A stretch of DNA of 58,903 nucleotides, taken from positions 1 to 58,903 of the forward strand of contig JAAYYI010000067.1 in the NCBI GenBank assembly GCA_012515445.1, given 5' to 3'. The position numbers and the translations under genes were made by a program. Under the pieces are notes generated by a model. That model had not been told where the DNA came from and ran no database searches. It saw only the letters and a program-made list of their open reading frames with translations. Positions 53,168-58,903 of this stretch are shown one piece after another. Position 1 is the stretch's first letter. Every line of letters begins with the position of its first letter. The DNA is from Candidatus Bathyarchaeota archaeon (GTDB taxonomy: Archaea; Thermoproteota; Bathyarchaeia; Bathyarchaeales; Bathycorpusculaceae).

Positions 53168-54270
53168 GCAGGCAAGCTTCTATCGTTGAGGAGTGCTCTC
53201 CGTACACATTCATCAGTTCACAAAGCAACGCGTCCAAAGGTATCTCAGTTCTTATCCCAACGTATAATCCAGACATCGAAGACATCAGAGAAATCCTAAT
53301 TGCCCTGTCTAATCAGCAGTACCCAGCTTTTGAGGTAATAATCGCTAACGACGGCGAAGACTTCTACAATAACGTCCAAGACCTAATATCAGCCAAGAAC
53401 CCCAATTTCCACTACATAAACAACCCGACGCGCCTAGGCCTCTACGGCTCAATAAAGGCGAACATGAAGTACTGCCAGCATGACCACATACTGGTGCTGG
53501 AGCAAGACATAATACCGCTCAATCCACGGTATCTTTCTAATCTTGTCTCTCTCAAGGAGGAGTCACCAGCTAACGTCGTCACATCTAAGCTGGTTATAGC
53601 TGCCGACACCGACTACAAGAAATACATTTTCTATAAACGGCGAATCGCGAACCTCGAAGTCTTCGACCGAGAAAACATGGATTTATCCTCAAACGCCTCC
53701 GAAGAAACTGAAATAGCATTCACAAAAGCCGACCTACTTGACAAACGCGTCCTGTCCGAGTTGTTTTCAAAAGGCTCCAAGAACGTATTCACTGCTCAAG
53801 ACATCATTTTAACCTCGATCGTTCGCGAGGACAAAAAATTAGTCACCAGCGACGCCACAGCTTGCGAAATAGCACAGCGTGATCCAAACCAGTTAGTTTT
53901 TTTCTTAAAAAAAGAGTTCCTCTACGGCAAATCCGTTTTCGATGCATGGCGGCATTCAAACAGGGAATGGTTGCAGAAAACAAGCTACTTCAGGGAGAAA
54001 GCGTTGCGGATTTTGTTTCTCGGTTTAGAAACAGCGGCTGTGCTGGCGCTTGTTATGTCCCTCTTGTTTGGTGTAGGGTTCCTGCAGTTACCGCTTTTGG
54101 CGGTGGCTTTAGGTTTGGGCATTTTCTATTCTCAGGCGGTATTGGTGCGAATAGGATTCTGGCGGTATTGGCGCTCCACCCGAAGGCTAGCTGCTTTTTT
54201 TGCTTCAGGTATAGTAGTGGTTCTTCTTGATGTTGCATATGCATTGGGCATCATACGGAGGCTGATCTAG
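53152..54270 (+). CDS. GT2 glycosyltransferase with C-terminal membrane helices
   Basis: The 372-residue protein has a GT2 domain (about residues 30-265; ISVLIPTYNPDIEDI, NDGEDF, LEQDIIPLNPRY in the metal site) and two to three C-terminal helices (about 285-355). Its GTG start overlaps the preceding gene, suggesting coupling; TTG at 53164 is an alternative. Probably extends a lipid-linked glycan. Family subgroup not assigned. Confidence 0.8.
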   Translation: MVENLSRQASIVEECSPYTFISSQSNASKGISVLIPTYNPDIEDIREILIALSNQQYPAFEVIIANDGEDFYNNVQDLISAKNPNFHYINNPTRLGLYGSIKANMKYCQHDHILVLEQDIIPLNPRYLSNLVSLKEESPANVVTSKLVIAADTDYKKYIFYKRRIANLEVFDRENMDLSSNASEETEIAFTKADLLDKRVLSELFSKGSKNVFTAQDIILTSIVREDKKLVTSDATACEIAQRDPNQLVFFLKKEFLYGKSVFDAWRHSNREWLQKTSYFREKALRILFLGLETAAVLALVMSLLFGVGFLQLPLLAVALGLGIFYSQAVLVRIGFWRYWRSTRRLAAFFASGIVVVLLDVAYALGIIRRLI

Positions 54271-54271
54271 C

Positions 54272-55195
54272 ATGCAGATGAACGTAGCATTGTTAGAAGC
54301 GCCTAACGCGGAAACGGGCAAGAGCGCCATAGTAATAGTCACCTACAATAAGGTTCCGAACTTCGCTATCTTCGAGGAAGCTACCGACTCGGTCGACTAT
54401 ATAATCGTCTGCGACAACAGCTCTGACCCTCACGTAATCGACGATTTATCAGGTTACTGCCAGCGTCACTCAAAATTTATCTATATACAGAACAATGCCA
54501 ATTTGGGTATCTCAAAAGCCTACAACAAAGCCGTCGCATATGCCCAGCAGCTTGGTGTCTACTGGCTTTACTTTTTCGACGATGACGCCAACTTTGACGT
54601 AGCATGGTTAAGAGCGGCAAAAAAGGCTTGGCTGGAGTTAGAAGCGCAGAATAAACCTGTAGGCCTTTTGGCGCCCATAATCACCAATGATAAAGCATAC
54701 ATGCATTCAACCCTCGGGTTCCGGGGCAGATACTCGGTTATAGCTTCAGCTATCACTTCAGGGATATTTACGACAGTTGATGCTTTCAACCGGTGTGGCG
54801 GCTATAACCCAGACTATTTTGTGGACTGGGCTGATTTGGAATTATGCCGACGTATGAAGCAATGCGGATGCTCTGTTATTCGCCTAAATGAGGTTTTCAT
54901 CTACCAAGCGTTTGGGCGAAACCTGAAAAACAGTAACATACGCAACAGGCTCATCAATACCTACATCAAGTCCTCTTCGGTGCTGAGTCTAAAACTAAAC
55001 AAATCAAACACCCTGTCCACCTATTACTCAGTATACTCAGTTTCCCGCTACAAAGACCAGAAGGTCAGCGCTTTATGGACCATGAAGCACTCGGGTATAA
55101 AGAACCTTGGATTCCGGCTGTTTTTGATACTTATGCATCATGTGGTGTTACCTAAAATCTTACTGAAAGAAGTACTCTACCCAAGCAGAGGATAA
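54272..55195 (+). CDS. Rhamnosyltransferase-like GT2
   Basis: The 307-residue protein fits the WbbL/rhamnosyltransferase branch of GT2: AIVIVTYNKV, NNANLGISKAYNKAV, WLYFFDDDANF (DDD metal site), GGYNPDYFVDWADLELCRR and a C-terminal helical tail. Starts 2 nt after the previous stop; GGAG lies about 11 nt upstream. The sugar is not predictable. Confidence 0.85.
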   Translation: MQMNVALLEAPNAETGKSAIVIVTYNKVPNFAIFEEATDSVDYIIVCDNSSDPHVIDDLSGYCQRHSKFIYIQNNANLGISKAYNKAVAYAQQLGVYWLYFFDDDANFDVAWLRAAKKAWLELEAQNKPVGLLAPIITNDKAYMHSTLGFRGRYSVIASAITSGIFTTVDAFNRCGGYNPDYFVDWADLELCRRMKQCGCSVIRLNEVFIYQAFGRNLKNSNIRNRLINTYIKSSSVLSLKLNKSNTLSTYYSVYSVSRYKDQKVSALWTMKHSGIKNLGFRLFLILMHHVVLPKILLKEVLYPSRG

Positions 55196-55201
55196 AGCTC
55201 A

Positions 55202-57694
55202 ATGGTGAATCGGAAACTTATCCTACTGTACGTCGCCATAGCCGTTAACTTGGCGCTGGCTATGCTGCCGACTTATGATGCAGTTAACATAAGAGCGTGG
55301 ATCGCGCTGGGTTCCTCTATCACGAGTGCGGCGCCGGTTATGGCTAATAATGTCTGGCCGGGCGGGTTCTTTTCGTTCATGGCTTTCACGCCCATGTACC
55401 TAAGCTACGTCCAATCAGGCTTCAACGTTTACCTATCTGTGGTAACGCTGAAACTCATCCTATTCACTTTCACTATCCTCACAGCCTTACTGCTGTACCG
55501 CATCACCCAGAAGGTTAAGCCTGAATACGCATACACTGTGCTGCTCTTCACGCTACTTAACCCAGCGATTTTATATGTTAACTATTTTTGGGCGCAAATA
55601 GACATTCTGCCCGTTTTCTTCTTCACCTTGGGCTTTGCGCTGTTGCGGTTCGTGGATTTTGGTCAAAACAACTACAAACGCTACCTAGTGGGGTTCCTTC
55701 CGATAATTATAAGCGCATTCATCTACCGCTACGCGCTAGTTCTATTACCCGCAATGGTGTTTTTTGACTCTGGCACCGTAAAGCAGCGGTTTTCAGCTTT
55801 ATTCATTGCCGGTGCAGAAGTCGCCGTTTTCTTTGGAATTGAGTACCTGCTCTTCAGGGGTGGCCTGTACAATTACGTTGGCGCATTATCCGGCTCAGTT
55901 ATTAACATGTCGGGGGTGCAGGGATTCCAGTACTGGCTCAATATCCCTCTGATTCCATACGTTGCTTTCTTATGTGTGCTGGGGTTTGCCGTTCCGCTCT
56001 TGCTCAAGCAGCTCAAATATGTTGAATCAGCAGTTCTTTTCCTTATTCTGCTGCTATTCATCTATACCTCTGCAGTGCCGTTGGCGGACTACTTCCTGTG
56101 GCTTTACCCCATAGGTGTGTTTTTAGCTTTAGAATCCGCATCGAAACTCTCCTTTAACAAACGCCTTATCCTGACTGGTTTACCGATATATGTAGCGTTA
56201 TTCTTCATCAGCCTGCTTATCGGAAATGGTGTTCAGACGGGGCCCTTCTACTTCGCTTATCCCCTGCTTTATCTGGATGTACCGCTGTTGGCTGCTTCAA
56301 GCGAAATGTACTACACTGGCGTTTTTGTGTTCAACCTGTTCCTAATAGCCACAGTTGTTGTCTTGTCCCTGTTTTGCCTCTCCAGAGCAAACCGTGTACA
56401 AACAGGCTTCAACATTCCATCGAGGAAGCTGATGCACTGTAAGCAAGGCTTAAGCAAAAAAACCACGGGTGCCCTGACGATTCTGAGCATAATCATTGTC
56501 TTGATAGGTTTGGGTTTCAATGCATGGTACTCTCAACCGGTCAAGGCATCTAACGAAAATGTTTTTCCCCTATACCTCTTCCCAGCTAACAGCATCTACG
56601 ACTCGATGCCCATAGGACAAACCTATTACCTTTCATGGAATGGGCTTGTTGTGTATAACAACGGGTCTGCGCCTATCTCATTTAACCATGCGCTGAACCT
56701 TCAGAACGTCAACTTCACCGCAGATTTTAACCTCACAGCTGACTACTACGGCAACTATGACCTGCTAAGAGCTGACAACTACATCATGGGAATAGACATG
56801 CAACCCAAAGTTGCAACGTTCAATCTTAGCGCAGTCGAACCCACAGACTACTCGGGGTCTAAGCCGCAGACCACTAATACATCAATCTTCGACAATCAAA
56901 CACAGATATACACTTTCAACCCTTACTCCTCGGTTTCCTACAGGCTTAATCAATCCCAAACAGGCGACTACTACACTGCAGCCTTCAAGTTCACTAACAG
57001 CAGCCTTCCCCAAAGCCTACTTTTCCACTTTAGCAACTCCAAATTCATCTTTGACTACATGGTTTCAAATAGCATGCAGTGGGTTTTCTACTACGATTTA
57101 GAGGCACATAATTCAACCGCCTACGCCAGCGGATACGCAGTTGCTCCCAGTGACGGCTGGAACCTTCTCGTATTCAAAAACAACGGCACACACTTCAACG
57201 CGTGGGTAAACAACAACTCATTCAGCGTGAAAGGCGACTTCTTGAGTGAAAACACCGATCTGCTTGTCACCTCATACATACAGGGCAAAGCTTCATTGCA
57301 AACGGGCGGCGCCATATCTCAACTGTACTCTTGCCCGTCACAACCAGTGACAGACACAAGCTACCTATTCTACCTCAACATGGACGAACAGCGCCGCGTA
57401 GAAGAACCAATACGCTCATCCACGATAAAACTTGCCCTGCAAACCTCACCCCAAGAAAGCTCAATCACATTGGACAATCACCAATGGGTGATCGATCAAG
57501 TGGACTCGCTGTACTTTGGAAAACTAACCGGCGGCGCCTATGGCTTGTCAGTGGCACTTAACCATCTGGAGCTGTCACAGAGAAGCTACGGATACTACCT
57601 TGTGCCCGTGTACTTCGCGGTTGTAGTCCCGTTCGCGGTTGCACTTTTAAGTTTGCCGCTGCTTTTTAGGCGACGGGGAATCGCCGCTGATTAG
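55202..57694 (+). CDS. Large GT-C-like membrane protein with extracytoplasmic domain
   Basis: The 830-residue protein has about ten to twelve helices in residues 1-400. The first-loop acidic site TYDAVNIRAW resembles GT-C mannosyltransferases. A helix at about 420-440 and a beta-rich extracytoplasmic domain (about 450-790; many N-x-S/T sites) follow, then a final helix. It may transfer glycans on the outer face or bind them. It ends overlapping the convergent GT2 gene by 29 nt. Confidence 0.75.
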   Translation: MVNRKLILLYVAIAVNLALAMLPTYDAVNIRAWIALGSSITSAAPVMANNVWPGGFFSFMAFTPMYLSYVQSGFNVYLSVVTLKLILFTFTILTALLLYRITQKVKPEYAYTVLLFTLLNPAILYVNYFWAQIDILPVFFFTLGFALLRFVDFGQNNYKRYLVGFLPIIISAFIYRYALVLLPAMVFFDSGTVKQRFSALFIAGAEVAVFFGIEYLLFRGGLYNYVGALSGSVINMSGVQGFQYWLNIPLIPYVAFLCVLGFAVPLLLKQLKYVESAVLFLILLLFIYTSAVPLADYFLWLYPIGVFLALESASKLSFNKRLILTGLPIYVALFFISLLIGNGVQTGPFYFAYPLLYLDVPLLAASSEMYYTGVFVFNLFLIATVVVLSLFCLSRANRVQTGFNIPSRKLMHCKQGLSKKTTGALTILSIIIVLIGLGFNAWYSQPVKASNENVFPLYLFPANSIYDSMPIGQTYYLSWNGLVVYNNGSAPISFNHALNLQNVNFTADFNLTADYYGNYDLLRADNYIMGIDMQPKVATFNLSAVEPTDYSGSKPQTTNTSIFDNQTQIYTFNPYSSVSYRLNQSQTGDYYTAAFKFTNSSLPQSLLFHFSNSKFIFDYMVSNSMQWVFYYDLEAHNSTAYASGYAVAPSDGWNLLVFKNNGTHFNAWVNNNSFSVKGDFLSENTDLLVTSYIQGKASLQTGGAISQLYSCPSQPVTDTSYLFYLNMDEQRRVEEPIRSSTIKLALQTSPQESSITLDNHQWVIDQVDSLYFGKLTGGAYGLSVALNHLELSQRSYGYYLVPVYFAVVVPFAVALLSLPLLFRRRGIAAD

Positions 57695-58691
57695 CCATCG
57701 CTTGGAAGGTACCTCTGCCGGTGTAATGGTGCCTGACTAGAATTCTGCGGTGCCTGTTGACGGCGGCTAAACGCTGGATTAGCATCCTGTTCACCTCAAC
57801 ATATTCTCTAACAAACCCGCTCTGACCCGCAAGAGCGTGCTTTAACGCGAATAGCTCGAATCTTGCAAAAATAAACAACCATACGCCGGCACCCGACACT
57901 TTTAGCTGAATCGCGTGGTGATTAACAAGGTGGAACCTATGTGTCCGTCTATCTAACGCCTTAACGTTTGTTGTTCTGCCGCCTCGATGAAGCACCCTCA
58001 CGTCGGGGGCAAAAACGTTCCTGTACCCAGCTATGGTTAATCTCCAGCCAAGGTCAACGTCGTCAAAGTTGAAACTTAAACTGCCATCAAAACCGCCTAT
58101 CTCAAGCAACGCCACTTTTTCAACGGCGAAAAATGCGCCTCGAAGAGACGGCAGCTGCTCATAAATCAGGCAGTCTCCTATCCGATTCAGTTTTTCGCCC
58201 GCGCATCTTATGACTGCATGGTAGACGCCGTTTAAGCGGATTATTCTGTCACCTGCCGAATCAACTATGTTTGGGTCAGCGTACCTTAGCAGCAGGGGCT
58301 GGATGCTTTGGATGCTGCTGTTAAGTTTGTCTATCAGGGGTGTGATGTCTTCGGTGAGGACTATGTCGTCGTCTGAAAAGATGAGGTTGCTTGATTGCGC
58401 CGCTGCGGCTCCGATGTTTCTTGCCTGCGCAAGTCCCGGGTCTTCGTCGAGGATGATTATGGTTGCTTGGCAGCACCGGCTGTTAGCGTCAAGTATGCGT
58501 TGAAGGGCTCCTTTGTTTAATTGTGTTCTCTGTTTAGTGCTTGTGACTATGATGATTTCGTATTCTGCCTTAATGTGAGCAGTTGACTGGATAAAATCTT
58601 CAAGCTGGCGGTTAGGGAAAAGTCGAGGCGCCACTATTATGCTCATTTCGGGCGCATGCTTAGACGGGTTTGAAGAAAACAGCACCCTCAT
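57666..58691 (-). CDS. GT2 glycosyltransferase, convergent
   Basis: The 341-residue GT2 has EMSIIVAPRLFPNRQLEDFI, IILDEDPGLAQARNIGAAAA, FSDDDIVLTEDI (DDD metal site), GGFDGSLSFNFDDVDLGWRL and a basic tail. It is transcribed against the main glycan genes and overlaps the upstream partial gene by 4 nt (ATGA), forming a separate minus-strand operon. It probably belongs to the same surface glycan system. Confidence 0.85.
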   Translation of the reverse strand: MRVLFSSNPSKHAPEMSIIVAPRLFPNRQLEDFIQSTAHIKAEYEIIIVTSTKQRTQLNKGALQRILDANSRCCQATIIILDEDPGLAQARNIGAAAAQSSNLIFSDDDIVLTEDITPLIDKLNSSIQSIQPLLLRYADPNIVDSAGDRIIRLNGVYHAVIRCAGEKLNRIGDCLIYEQLPSLRGAFFAVEKVALLEIGGFDGSLSFNFDDVDLGWRLTIAGYRNVFAPDVRVLHRGGRTTNVKALDRRTHRFHLVNHHAIQLKVSGAGVWLFIFARFELFALKHALAGQSGFVREYVEVNRMLIQRLAAVNRHRRILVRHHYTGRGTFQAMANQRRFPVA

Positions 58692-58903
58692 TTAGGCTGC
58701 CTCGCCTGCTTTCTTGCTGCAACTACGCCAAAGCCATAGTACGGCGCCCTATCAATCAATCGAACCACAAGGTAGCTTACGATGTTTGCAACTGCACGCA
58801 GATTGGCTCTCCAAGGCACATTCTGAAGCATACCCGAGAAGACCACAGCCCAGAATCCAACAATAGGCGTCTCCATAACCACGTTTCCATTAGTTTCCAA
58901 TGC
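58688..58903 (-). CDS. C-terminal fragment of a gene continuing beyond the window
   Basis: About 71 residues are visible, with a hydrophobic segment (PIVGFWAVVFSGML), IVSYLVVRLIDRAPYYGFGVVAARK and a basic end. YYGFGVVAARK resembles the end of a class I methyltransferase, but too little is visible to assign it. The frame is open to the window edge with no convincing start. Stop overlaps the start of the downstream GT2. Confidence 0.4.
   Translation of the reverse strand, partial: ALETNGNVVMETPIVGFWAVVFSGMLQNVPWRANLRAVANIVSYLVVRLIDRAPYYGFGVVAARKQARQPK

Overview
The window is archaeal chromosome, most likely from a Bathyarchaeia-like (TACK) lineage. Evidence: GMP synthase as a separate ATP-pyrophosphatase subunit, a free-standing TRAM protein, winged-helix regulators with C-terminal membrane helices, a stand-alone dodecin, three-gene archaeal NHEJ, TTTAAATA-type TATA boxes, and Thr/Pro stalk-anchored surface proteins. 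The lineage is inferred from gene content only. No rRNA, CRISPR array, transposase or intact tRNA was recognised.

Layout. 1-3.4 kb: secreted and membrane proteins, including a metzincin protease, around a membrane-anchored winged-helix regulator; three of these genes share one upstream element at nearly fixed distance. 3.4-3.9 kb: tRNA 3'-end-like fragments around a dodecin gene. 3.9-9.7 kb: housekeeping genes on the minus strand (PurC, DUF3795, GMP synthase subunit B, MFS exporter, a corrinoid-fold protein without its cobalt-ligand His, M29 aminopeptidase). 9.8-15 kb: a frameshifted surface protein, an ABC-2 exporter and two decayed genes. 15-23.7 kb: small zinc-ribbon, TRAM and membrane proteins, two DUF72 genes bracketed by about 110-nt direct repeats, a response regulator, cysteine synthase, DUF1801 and a coiled-coil protein. 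23.8-27.1 kb: a beta-helix DUF4353 protein facing a VTC polyphosphate-polymerase-like gene and DUF4956.

27.5-34.6 kb: a six-gene operon for a membrane-bound hydrogenase-4/complex I-like complex (HyfB, C, E, F, G, I order). Its large subunit has lost all four [NiFe]-ligand cysteines and its small subunit all four proximal [4Fe-4S]-ligand cysteines, while the membrane subunits look intact. This is the most striking system here. 35-41 kb: a 1373-residue surface subtilisin with a possibly structured leader, an ECF S-component-like protein and a PRC-barrel protein. 41.2-46.1 kb: a DNA-repair locus in which an OB-fold protein diverges from LigD-type polymerase, Ku, a ligase-phosphoesterase fusion with the phosphoesterase at the C terminus, and a third DUF72 protein. 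46.2-47.7 kb: a metallo-beta-lactamase-fold enzyme and a second metzincin.

48-58.9 kb: a surface-glycan locus with GT2, GT4 and GT-C-like glycosyltransferases, ending in a truncated gene. Two genes running off the window edges are partial. Several intergenic regions carry repeated G-rich or structured elements that no annotated gene explains.
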